Assembly (NCBI RefSeq): GCF_004570345.1
Contig: NZ_SPQM01000030.1
Span: 1-39,581 of the forward strand
Length of the DNA: 39,581 nucleotides
Direction: 5' to 3'
Origin: Blastococcus sp. CT_GayMR20
Lineage (GTDB): Bacteria; Actinomycetota; Actinomycetes; Mycobacteriales; Geodermatophilaceae
Shown: positions 1 to 6,696 of the stretch, piece after piece
Position numbering within the stretch: position 1 is the stretch's first letter
Layout: each line of letters starts with the position of its first letter
Made by a program: the position numbers and the translations under genes
Notes under the pieces: generated by a model
The model's database searches: none
Told to the model about the DNA's origin: nothing
The model's input: only the letters and a program-made list of their open reading frames with translations

Positions 1-1515
1 GAGGAGGCGCTGCGCCGCGATCCCGTCCGGGGTGCGGAGCGGGCCACCGCCCTGGAGCGGCTGGGCTGCTACCTCTGGGAGGCCGGGCAGACGGAGCGCA
101 GCCGGGCCGCCTACGCCGAGGCCGCCGCGGCGCTCGAGCCGGAGGTGACGGCCTGCCACGCGCAGGTCTGGGGTGCCCAGGCGCGGGCCGCCTTCATCAT
201 GGCGGACTTCGAGGAGGCGATCCGGTTCGCCGACCGGTCGGTCACGGCCGCCCGCGAGCACGGGACCCGGGAAGTCCTCGCCGACGCCCTCACGACCCGC
301 GGGACGGCGGGCGTGGTCGTCCACGACCCGACGGGCCTCGAGCAGCTGCGCGAGGGGGTGCGGCTGGCCCGCGACGTCGAGGACCGCGCCGTCCTGTGCC
401 GCGCCTACGCCAACCTGATGGTGGCCTACGAGATCGGCGGCCACCCGGCGGAGGCGTGCGCCGCCGCCCTGGAGGGGCTGGCCCTGCTGCCGGAGTACGG
501 GCTGGAGCTCGCCGTCGGGGCGGCGATGGCCTCGAACGCCGCGAACATGCTGACCCGCCGGGGGTACTACGAGCGCTGCGATGCGGTCCTCGCCGACCTG
601 CTCGACGGGCGCGCGGTCCAGGGGCAGGCGCTGCACCTGCACATCGAGCGGGCCGAGCTGCGGCTGCGGATGGGTAACACCGCGGGGGCCCGGGCCAGCC
701 TGGCGGCCGCGTCGCCGCTCGAGGCGTACGAGCCGCCGGTCGTCGCGGCGGTCGCGTGCGCGACCGCGGAGCTGCTGGCGCAGGAGGGGGATGCCGACGG
801 CTCCTACCGGACCGTGGACGACGCCCTCCGCAAGCTGGCCGCCACGCAGGACACCCGCTTCCGCACCGAGCTGCTCGTGATCGCGCTGCGCGTCGAGGCC
901 GACCGGCGTGCGCTGCCCGGCGGCGCCGACCGGCGGTCGGAGGAGCGCGTCGGGCGGATGGCTGCCGAGCTCGACGCCGTCGTCCCGGACTCCGACGACG
1001 ACCTCGACCACTGCGCCAACCACCGCACCGCCCGGAACGAGCTGGGCCGTGCGCTGGGGACGGTCACCGCCGACGACTGGGCCGACGCCGTCCGGCTGTG
1101 GCGGTCCGCGGAGCGCCCGCGCGAGGAGGCCTACTGCCTGCTGCGGGAGGCGGAGTGCCACGCCGGCGCGAAACGGCGGGACCGTGCCGCAGCGGCGGCG
1201 AGGGCCGCGCGGGAGATCGCCGGCCGGATCGGCGCGACGCCGCTGGCGGCCGAGGTGGACGCGTTCGTGGCCCGCACCCGCCTCTCGGCGGCGCCGGTGC
1301 CACGGACTCCGGTCGAGGACCGGCCCTACGGGCTGACCGACCGGGAGCACGAGGTGCTGGCGCTGCTGGGCACGGGTGCGACCAACCGGCAGATCGCCCG
1401 GAAACTGTTCATCAGCGAGCGCACCGTGGGGGTACACGTGTCCCGCGTTCTGCATAAGCTGCAGGTCACCAACCGTGCGCAGGCCGCAGCTCTCGCGGTG
1501 AAGGTCGCCCGGTAG
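1..1515 (+). CDS. LuxR-family (LAL-type) transcriptional regulator, 3' part
   Basis: The frame is open from base 1 (EEALRRDPVRG...), so the gene starts outside the window; 504 residues are visible. Most of it is alanine/leucine-rich helical repeats of TPR type (about residues 1-430), as in the sensor region of large ATP-binding LuxR regulators. The last 60 or so residues are a GerE/LuxR helix-turn-helix: YGLTDREHEVLALL, then ATNRQIARKLFISERTV, then HVSRVLHKLQV. Full-length LAL proteins are usually 850-1000 residues with an N-terminal AAA ATPase; that part would lie upstream and is not seen. It likely binds DNA as a dimer in response to an unknown signal. The C terminus is intact, and the next gene follows after 29 bases with its own ribosome-binding site. 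Confidence 0.85.
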   Translation, partial: EEALRRDPVRGAERATALERLGCYLWEAGQTERSRAAYAEAAAALEPEVTACHAQVWGAQARAAFIMADFEEAIRFADRSVTAAREHGTREVLADALTTRGTAGVVVHDPTGLEQLREGVRLARDVEDRAVLCRAYANLMVAYEIGGHPAEACAAALEGLALLPEYGLELAVGAAMASNAANMLTRRGYYERCDAVLADLLDGRAVQGQALHLHIERAELRLRMGNTAGARASLAAASPLEAYEPPVVAAVACATAELLAQEGDADGSYRTVDDALRKLAATQDTRFRTELLVIALRVEADRRALPGGADRRSEERVGRMAAELDAVVPDSDDDLDHCANHRTARNELGRALGTVTADDWADAVRLWRSAERPREEAYCLLREAECHAGAKRRDRAAAAARAAREIAGRIGATPLAAEVDAFVARTRLSAAPVPRTPVEDRPYGLTDREHEVLALLGTGATNRQIARKLFISERTVGVHVSRVLHKLQVTNRAQAAALAVKVAR

Positions 1516-1544
1516 GAGCCGGCCCCGCTGCGGAAGGACGACCG

Positions 1545-1733
1545 ATGTCGCCGTTCAGGCTCTCCCTGATCAACCCGGACAACGACGATCCGGACGAGAC
1601 CGTGGAACTGGACGACGACGTCGTCACCGAGCTCAAGCAGGTCGTGGACTCGACTCCCGACCTCACGATGGGCGATGCCCTGCGCGAGGGTGTCCAGCAC
1701 GTCGTCCGCGCCCGGCGGCGTCCCGAGCTCTAG
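1545..1733 (+). CDS. small acidic hypothetical protein (62 aa)
   Basis: ATG at 1545 is preceded by ggaagg at 1532-1537, a good ribosome-binding site with 7-base spacing, which argues for a real gene. The N-terminal half is strongly acidic (NPDNDDPDETVELDDD), followed by a helix-prone stretch (TMGDALREGVQHVVRARRR) with a basic end. The layout recalls small DNA-binding or antitoxin-like proteins, but I recognise no family and assign no function. It lies 29 bases after the LuxR gene in the same direction and may be co-transcribed. Its TAG stop overlaps the stop of the opposing sigma-factor gene within one CTAG. Confidence 0.7.
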   Translation: MSPFRLSLINPDNDDPDETVELDDDVVTELKQVVDSTPDLTMGDALREGVQHVVRARRRPEL

Positions 1734-2320
1734 GCGACGCGCAGGCTCGGCTCCAGCTGCGCCCGCAGGGCCTTCACCGCGCGGCCCCGCAGCGGGCCCA
1801 GGCTGCCCCGCGGGATGCCCAGCTCCAGGCTGAGCGCGTCGTAGGACTCCGGCTCGCGGAGCAGGGCGCGGACGATCCGCTGCTGGGTCTCCGGCAGGTT
1901 GCTGACGGCCCGGTCGAGGGCCGCGCGCAGCTCCCGGTCCATGAGGTCGGTTGCCATGTCGCGGTCGTCGGGCGCCACCTGGTCGGCGACGTCCTCGGTG
2001 GGGACGGCGCGCTGCTGGCCCCGGAGGATGGCGAGGGCCTCCCGGCGGGCCGTGGTCGACAGCCAGCCGGGCAGCGCCCGCGGGTCGTTGATCTTCGTGG
2101 CGTTGCGGAGCAGCAGCACCCAGGTGCGCTGCACGGCCTCGTCGACGTCGGCGTCGCTGCGCAGGACCACCCGCGCGGCGGAGCGGAGCAGTCCCTCGTA
2201 GCGCCGCACCGTCGCGTGCCAGGTGGCCTCGTCGCCGGCGGCCAGCTTCTCCAGCGGCCCCCGGTCGATGACGTCGGTGACGACCGTGGCGGGGGCTTCG
2301 GCGTAGGCGAGAACGGACAT
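1730..2320 (-). CDS. RNA polymerase sigma factor, sigma-70/ECF-like
   Basis: 196 residues. Region 2 lies around residues 40-100 (RRYEGLLRSAARVVL ... DVDEAVQRTWVLLLRN ... LPGWLSTTARREAL), the usual ECF sequence for core binding and -10 recognition. Region 4 lies around residues 140-190 (LPETQQRIVRALL ... SYDALSLELGIPRGSLGPLRGRAVKAL), a helix-turn-helix for -35 recognition. ATG at 2320 was chosen because aaggag (2333-2328 on the minus strand) sits 7 bases upstream and the product begins MSVLAYAEA; the frame stays open farther upstream but that extension looks non-coding. No anti-sigma gene adjoins it. The leader carries an inverted repeat that overlaps the ribosome-binding site. The gene is convergent with the small acidic ORF. 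Confidence 0.88.
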   Translation of the reverse strand: MSVLAYAEAPATVVTDVIDRGPLEKLAAGDEATWHATVRRYEGLLRSAARVVLRSDADVDEAVQRTWVLLLRNATKINDPRALPGWLSTTARREALAILRGQQRAVPTEDVADQVAPDDRDMATDLMDRELRAALDRAVSNLPETQQRIVRALLREPESYDALSLELGIPRGSLGPLRGRAVKALRAQLEPSLRVA

Positions 2321-2330
2321 CGGATGGCTC

Positions 2331-2359
2331 CTTCGAGGACGTCTGTGAACGCCTCGAAG
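2331..2359 (-). promoter_or_regulatory. inverted repeat overlapping the sigma-factor ribosome-binding site
   Basis: CTTCGAGG (2331-2338) and CCTCGAAG (2352-2359) are perfect 8-base arms separated by 13 bases. In the minus-strand mRNA the second arm ends in AAG and runs straight into GAG, forming the aaggag Shine-Dalgarno sequence. A hairpin would hide half of it, suggesting translational control; alternatively, the 21-base half-site spacing fits a dimeric DNA-binding operator. Function is inferred. Confidence 0.5.
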
Positions 2360-2413
2360 CCTCGTGAGATCGGCGTTTCGCCAAATCCGTCGGACGACGT
2401 ATTCGCAGCTCCC

Positions 2414-2475
2414 GGAACTACGTACGTACGTCGTCGTGCATCCGTCGCGAGGAGTACGTACCTCCGTCCGGAGGA
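2414..2475 (+). promoter_or_regulatory. palindrome-rich divergent control region (sigma factor / dodecin)
   Basis: The 231-base gap between divergent genes holds a perfect 12-base palindrome of three ACGT units (2420-2431), a second palindrome GTACGTAC (2454-2461) and a small hairpin CCTCC-gtcc-GGAGG (2461-2474). GGAAC at 2414-2418 with CGTG 16 bases later resembles an ECF-type promoter facing dodecin, so self-regulation by the neighbouring sigma factor is possible. No experiment or known consensus confirms this. Confidence 0.35.
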
Positions 2476-2551
2476 GGGCCGGAGGGGCTGCGCGGATGCA
2501 CCGCTCGTGCCAGGGTCGTGGTCCCGGAGGGCGGACGACCAGGAGGAACCC

Positions 2552-2758
2552 GTGAGTGACCACGTGTACCGGTTGAGCGAGATCGTCGGGAGCAGCAGCA
2601 CCAGCGTCGACGACGCCATCCGGACGGGGATCCGGAAGGCCGCGGAGACCGTCCGCAACATCGAGTGGTTCCAGACCGAGGAGATCCGCGGTCAGGTCGT
2701 CGACGGCGACGTGGCGTACTACCAGGTCCGCCTCAAGATCGGCTTCCGCGTCGACTGA
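2552..2758 (+). CDS. dodecin (flavin-binding)
   Basis: 68 residues starting at GTG 2552, with aggagga at 2541-2547 supporting the start. The sequence fits dodecin: VYRLSEIVGSSSTSVDDAI, then RNIEWFQTEEIRG, then AYYQVRLKIGFRVD. Dodecins are 65-75 residue beta-alpha-beta-beta proteins that form hollow dodecamers storing flavin or coenzyme A in the cytoplasm; the Trp in the EWF segment (residue 39) is the flavin-stacking position. It is divergent from the sigma-factor gene and followed directly by the palindromic repeat at 2759-2818. Confidence 0.93.
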   Translation: MSDHVYRLSEIVGSSSTSVDDAIRTGIRKAAETVRNIEWFQTEEIRGQVVDGDVAYYQVRLKIGFRVD

Positions 2759-2818
2759 GGCCCGTCCGGAGGCTCGCCCCGAGCGTGCGAGGGGTGAGAG
2801 GGACGGGGCCCTTTCTCA
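2759..2818 (-). repeat. REP-like palindromic element, copy A (likely bidirectional terminator)
   Basis: Read on the minus strand it starts TGAgaaagggccccgtcc and ends ggacgggcc, with a core resembling cacccct-gc-gctcgggg. Outer arms ggccccgtcc/ggacgggcc pair, as do inner cccc/gggg blocks. It aligns at roughly 80% with 10521-10582. It fills the gap between the convergent dodecin and DUF5313 genes, and its leading TGA is the DUF5313 stop codon. A stable stem in both directions fits transcription termination. Confidence 0.65.
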
Positions 2819-3214
2819 ATCGAAGCTGCCGGCGCCGTCCTGTCGGTAGGGGGCCCGCCGCTCCACCCGCTCGCGCTCGGTCCGCTCGGCCCGGATGCGC
2901 GCCGCCGTCCCTGCCGGGTAGCCGGCCTTGGCGACCCGGTGCTCGATGGTCTCGGTCATGAAGGCGATCGAGAACATCAGCCCGAGCAGGAGACCGCCGG
3001 CGGCGGCCGAGAGCCGGTAGGCCAGCGGCACGGGGACGGCGAGGAGGCAGATCGCGACCACGGGCAGCATCTGGACGACGGACCGGGTCAGGTGCCGGAC
3101 GATCCACGTGCGCCTGGTCGTGTCGGCCAGCACCCAGGGGGAGAGCTCGCGGGGGAGCCCGCCGCCGAGGGCGTACCAGACCCACTGCAGGGGTCCTGGT
3201 CGCTGCCTGTGCAC
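2816..3214 (-). CDS. DUF5313 family membrane protein
   Basis: 132 residues from GTG at 3214 (VHRQRPGPLQWVWYALGG). The family pattern is visible: WVWYALGGGLPRELSPWVLADTTRRTWIVRHLTRSVVQ, then two hydrophobic segments at about residues 49-67 (MLPVVAICLLAVPVPLAY) and 70-88 (AAAGGLLLGLMFSIAFM), then ETIEHRVAKAGYPAGTAA. The C terminus is charged and probably cytoplasmic. Function is unknown; related proteins are common in mycobacteria and allied actinomycetes. The longer upstream frame is the shadow of the CBS gene. It is divergent from the CBS-domain gene, with an 87-base shared control region. Confidence 0.8.
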   Translation of the reverse strand: MHRQRPGPLQWVWYALGGGLPRELSPWVLADTTRRTWIVRHLTRSVVQMLPVVAICLLAVPVPLAYRLSAAAGGLLLGLMFSIAFMTETIEHRVAKAGYPAGTAARIRAERTERERVERRAPYRQDGAGSFD

Positions 3215-3301
3215 CCCCCGACGGTAAGCCGGAAGAGTGCACCGTTGCCGTCGCGCCCGGGCGGGTGCAGACTCCCGGCACCGTTCGCGCAGGAGGTTCG
3301 T

Positions 3302-3733
3302 GTGCAGATCAGCCAGGTGCTCCGCCACAAGGGCCGCGAGGTCGCCACGATCGACGGCGGGGAGTCCGTGCGCAGTGCGCTCGCCATCCTCGCCGAGAAG
3401 GGGATCGGGGCGATCGTCGTCTCCGCCGACGGGCAGCGGATCGACGGCATCATCTCCGAGCGGGACGTCGCGCGCGGTCTGCACGACCACGGGGCGGGGC
3501 TGCTGGCCGAGCCGGTGGCCAGCGTGATGACGGCACAGGTCCACACCTGCTCGCCGAACGCCAGCGTGCACGAGCTCGCGCAGACGATGACCGACCACCG
3601 TGTCCGCCACGTGCCGGTCGTCGACGGGGGAGTCCTCGTCGGCATCGTGTCGATCGGCGACGTCGTGAAGGCCCGCCTCGACGAGCTCGAGGAGGAGCGC
3701 AAGCACATGGTCGAGTACATCCAGACGACATAG
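3302..3733 (+). CDS. CBS-domain pair protein
   Basis: 143 residues from GTG 3302; aggagg at 3291-3296 fixes the start. It consists almost entirely of two CBS domains, residues about 8-65 (VATIDGGESVRSALAILAEKGIGAIVV ... IDGIISERDVARGL) and 75-130 (VHTCSPNASVHELAQTMTDHRVRHVPVVD ... VGIVSIGDVVKARL), followed by a short charged helix (ELEEERKHMVEYIQ). Stand-alone CBS pairs bind adenine nucleotides or S-adenosylmethionine-type ligands and act as sensors or partner regulators. No obvious partner enzyme is adjacent, so its target is unknown. Confidence 0.88.
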   Translation: MQISQVLRHKGREVATIDGGESVRSALAILAEKGIGAIVVSADGQRIDGIISERDVARGLHDHGAGLLAEPVASVMTAQVHTCSPNASVHELAQTMTDHRVRHVPVVDGGVLVGIVSIGDVVKARLDELEEERKHMVEYIQTT

Positions 3734-3814
3734 CCGACCCGGCGCGGCCGCGGTCGTGAGCCCGGCTCAGGATCCAGTGCCCGGAGCGGGCCGCCCCGGG
3801 CGTACGGTGCGGCC

Positions 3815-4732
3815 GTGGACGAGCGTCGCCTGGGAGTGCTCTCCGGGCTGGCGGCGTACTCGCTGTGGGGCCTGTTCCCGCTCTACTTCCCGCTCCTCAA
3901 GCCCGCCGGCGGGTTGGAGATCGTCGCCCACCGGGTGCTCTGGTCGCTGCTGTTCATCGGGCTGCTCCTGACGGCGGTCCGACGGTGGTCGCACGTGCGG
4001 GCGCTGGTGACCGACCGGAGGCGGCTGCTGGTGCTCACCGGGGCGGCGGTGCTCATCGCGGCCAACTGGCTCGTCTTCGTCTACGGGGTGAACTCCGGGC
4101 ACGTGGTCGAGACCTCGCTCGGTTACTTCATCAACCCGCTGGTCAGCGTCGTGCTCGGCGTCCTCGTGTTCAGCGAGCGCCTACGGCCCCTCCAGTGGGG
4201 AGCGGTGGGCATCGCCGCGGTGGCCGTCGCCGTCCTGACCGTCGACTACGGCCGGCCGCCCTGGATCGCCCTGACGCTGGCCCTGACCTTCGCCCTCTAC
4301 GGGCTGATGAAGAAGATCGTCCGCGTCGAGGCGGCACCGGGCCTGTTCGTCGAGACGCTCCTGGTGGCGGCGCCGGCGATCGTCGTGCTCGCCGTGTTGC
4401 ACGGCGACGGCGGGGGGACGTTCGGCCACGCGGGTGCCGGTCACGCCGCGCTCCTGGTCGGGTCCGGCGTCGCGACGGCGATCCCGCTGCTGCTGTTCGC
4501 GGCCGCCGCCCGGCGGATCCCGCTGTCGACGGTCGGACTCCTGCAGTACCTCACGCCCCTGATGCAGTTGGCGATCGGCGTCTTCGTCTACGAGGAGCCC
4601 ATGCCGCCCGTACGGCTGGCCGGTTTCGCCATCGTCTGGGTCGCCCTGGCGGTGTTCACGGCCGACATGCTGCGACACGCCCGGGCGACGAGTCGCCCTC
4701 CCTCGGCCGAGACGGTTCCGGCCGGTCTCTGA
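3815..4732 (+). CDS. rarD: RarD-type EamA family permease
   Basis: 305 residues with about ten hydrophobic segments, the normal size for the EamA/DMT superfamily. RarD-like features: GVLSGLAAYSLWGLFPLYFPLLKPAGGLEIVAHR at the N terminus, NWLVFVYGVNSGHVVETSLGYFINPL in the middle, and LQYLTPLMQLAIGVFVYEEP near the C terminus. RarD was named as a chloramphenicol-sensitivity protein, but its transported substrate is not established. GTG at 3815 is the best start by homology (MDERRLGVLSG); no clear Shine-Dalgarno precedes it. The tail (ATSRPPSAETVPAGL) is hydrophilic. It follows the CBS gene by 81 bases and may be transcribed separately. Confidence 0.88.
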   Translation: MDERRLGVLSGLAAYSLWGLFPLYFPLLKPAGGLEIVAHRVLWSLLFIGLLLTAVRRWSHVRALVTDRRRLLVLTGAAVLIAANWLVFVYGVNSGHVVETSLGYFINPLVSVVLGVLVFSERLRPLQWGAVGIAAVAVAVLTVDYGRPPWIALTLALTFALYGLMKKIVRVEAAPGLFVETLLVAAPAIVVLAVLHGDGGGTFGHAGAGHAALLVGSGVATAIPLLLFAAAARRIPLSTVGLLQYLTPLMQLAIGVFVYEEPMPPVRLAGFAIVWVALAVFTADMLRHARATSRPPSAETVPAGL

Positions 4733-4859
4733 GGGACGCCGGACGGCTGTCCCCGGGCGCTCGTGCCGGCGGCCGGAAACGTCGGTACCCCCGGCTACGG
4801 TCGGCCCTGAGCTCCGGCGGGCACCGCGGGAGCCAGGCACGGCAGGAGAACGACGACGC

Positions 4860-5183
4860 ATGACCGACGACCTACCCCCCGTGGTCTCCCCGCCCCGGGT
4901 CGAGGGGTCCGGGGAGGTCTCCATGCAGGTCCCGGCCCCGGGGCTGTCCCGCCGGGAGCACGACATGCTGACGTTCGAGCGGCACTGGTGGCGGCAGGCC
5001 GGCGCCAAGGAGACGGCGATCCGCGACCGCTTCGGGGTGACCCCGACGCGGTACTACCAGGTGCTCAACGCGCTGGTCGACCGGCCGGACGCGCTGGCCC
5101 TCGATCCGCTGCTCGTCCGGCGCCTCCGACGGCTGCGACTCGCGCGGCAACGAACACGTTCGTCCCAGGGTCCTGTCCAATGA
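4860..5183 (+). CDS. DUF3263 domain protein
   Basis: 107 residues, ATG at 4860, with aggag at 4844-4848. After a proline-rich leader (residues 1-28) comes the DUF3263 signature: LSRREHDMLTFERHWWRQAGAKETAIRDRFGVTPTRYYQVLNALVDRPDALALDPLLVRRLRRLR. The central part looks like a helix-turn-helix (AKETAIRDRFGVTPTRYYQVLNAL), so DNA binding is a reasonable guess, but no function is established. In mycobacteria and relatives this family sits immediately before a LytR_C protein, as here, and the pair probably works together in envelope biology. Its stop is 27 bases before the LytR_C start. Confidence 0.87.
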   Translation: MTDDLPPVVSPPRVEGSGEVSMQVPAPGLSRREHDMLTFERHWWRQAGAKETAIRDRFGVTPTRYYQVLNALVDRPDALALDPLLVRRLRRLRLARQRTRSSQGPVQ

Positions 5184-5202
5184 GAGTTACACCGGTTAGA
5201 TT
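5173..5202 (+). promoter_or_regulatory. candidate promoter for a leaderless LytR_C transcript
   Basis: TAGATT (5197-5202) matches the TAnnnT -10 rule. A weak -35 (ctgtcc, 5173-5178) lies 18 bases upstream. The GTG start at 5211 is 8 bases after the -10 box and has no Shine-Dalgarno sequence, which is what a leaderless actinobacterial mRNA looks like. The promoter overlaps the end of the DUF3263 gene. Confidence 0.4.
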
Positions 5203-5210
5203 TACTCACC

Positions 5211-6659
5211 GTGGGCAGGCACGGCGATTCAGACAGTGACGGTCGGGACTGGGGGCGCCCCCCGGTGGCTGCCGGACGCCGCCGGACGGACGTCCCTGAC
5301 GCCCTTTGGCGAGGGCCGGCCGCGGACCTGAACGACCACCCGACCTCCCGCGGCCGTGACCGGTCCGACGACGTCGCACGTCGTCCCGCCCGTCCCGTCC
5401 CGGCCGACGCCCGGCAGCTGTCCCGCTCGCGACTTCCGCTGCCCCCCGTCCCGGCTCCCGCACGCTCCGCCGCGCGCCCCTCCGCTGCGCCGGCGGCCTC
5501 CCCCGTCGGCCCCCTGACCACGGCGGCTCCCTTCCAGGCCGTCCCGTCGCCGGAGCCCCTCGCCATGGCCGTGGACGACGTCAGGCCCTCGCCGATCGCC
5601 GCCCAGATGGCCTCTGCTCCCGCCGCGCCCCCGGTCGAGCGCCGCAAGCGCCCCCGTTCGGGCGCCTCCGTCCCGGAGCGCCCCCGCAGCGCCTGGCACG
5701 AGTCGGAGTCCGCCTTCGTCTCCACCGGTGGGTCCGGCCTGCGCTCGTCCGGCTCGTCCCCCCGCCTCCCGCGCCAGACGACGGCGGCCGGCTCCTCGGC
5801 GCCCGCCTACGGCGACTGGACCAAGCCCTCGCGTTCCGGCGAGATCCCCGCGCTGGACGAGGCGCCGATGGGTCCTGACGCCTTCGACGTCGCGCCCGGC
5901 ACGACCGCGATCCCCGAGCGCCCCGTCTCCCGCCGCCGCGGCAACGCCGTCGTCCCGGCCGACGGTTACGACGACGAGTCCGACGTCGAGATGACCGCCG
6001 TCCGCGGCCCCGCGACCGGCCCGGCCGTGGGCGGCCGTGCCGCCGTCCGTGCCGAGCGCCAGGCCGCCGACGCCGCCCGCCGCAAGGCGCAGAAGCAGCG
6101 GGGCTCCGCCGTCGCGGTGCTCGAGGAGGAAGAGGGCGGACGACGGTCCCACCGCGTCATCAAGGGTCTGGTGGCCATGACCATCGTCGCCCTGGGTGTG
6201 CTCGGCGTGTACACGGTCGTCTCGCCGCAGACCACCGACGCGGCGTCGAACAGCCCGCTGAGCTCCGACGCCGCCCCGCCGACCGTTCCCACCACCGACG
6301 CACTTCCCGACCTGCCGACCACGCCCGTCGAGATCGAGCCGCCCGTCGCCGCAGCACCCGTCCGGGTCCCGGTCACGGTCCTCAACTCCACCGAGGTCAA
6401 CGGCCTGGCCGCCAAGATCTCGGAGACCATCGTCGGCGCCGGCTGGGAGTCGCCGGGCGTCGGCGCGTACACCGCCGGTGACGTCGCCGCCTCCACCGTG
6501 TTCTTCACCGAGGGCGACGAGAACCAGCGGCAGGCCGCGCTGCAGCTGATCGAGCAGTTCCCGCAGCTGCAGGGCCCGACCCCCCGCTTCTTCGAGCTCC
6601 CGGCCGAGGTCGTGGCGCCGGGTCTCGTCGTCGTCGCCGCCGGCGACTGGCAGCCCTGA
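5211..6659 (+). CDS. LytR C-terminal domain membrane protein
   Basis: 482 residues from GTG 5211. Residues 1-310 are low-complexity, rich in Pro, Ala, Ser and Arg, and look disordered and cytoplasmic. One membrane helix follows at about residues 317-340 (GLVAMTIVALGVLGVYTVV). A Thr/Pro/Ala-rich linker leads to an extracytoplasmic LytR_C domain at about residues 385-482 (VPVTVLNSTEVNGLAAKISETIVGAGW ... TVFFTEGDENQRQAALQLIEQF). LytR_C domains are thought to bind cell-wall material; the catalytic LytR-CpsA-Psr domain is absent, so this is not itself a wall-polymer ligase. The cytoplasmic region is longer than in typical relatives. A small hairpin (CCTCC-gccgg-GGAGG, 6661-6675) follows the stop. 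Confidence 0.85.
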   Translation: MGRHGDSDSDGRDWGRPPVAAGRRRTDVPDALWRGPAADLNDHPTSRGRDRSDDVARRPARPVPADARQLSRSRLPLPPVPAPARSAARPSAAPAASPVGPLTTAAPFQAVPSPEPLAMAVDDVRPSPIAAQMASAPAAPPVERRKRPRSGASVPERPRSAWHESESAFVSTGGSGLRSSGSSPRLPRQTTAAGSSAPAYGDWTKPSRSGEIPALDEAPMGPDAFDVAPGTTAIPERPVSRRRGNAVVPADGYDDESDVEMTAVRGPATGPAVGGRAAVRAERQAADAARRKAQKQRGSAVAVLEEEEGGRRSHRVIKGLVAMTIVALGVLGVYTVVSPQTTDAASNSPLSSDAAPPTVPTTDALPDLPTTPVEIEPPVAAAPVRVPVTVLNSTEVNGLAAKISETIVGAGWESPGVGAYTAGDVAASTVFFTEGDENQRQAALQLIEQFPQLQGPTPRFFELPAEVVAPGLVVVAAGDWQP

Positions 6660-6696
6660 TCCTCCGCCGGGGAGGCTGACTCCTCGGCAGCGGAAC

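Noticed and set aside
2816..3706. 296-residue version of the DUF5313 protein
   Set aside because: The extra N-terminal 164 residues are antisense of the CBS gene; family similarity starts at GTG 3214.
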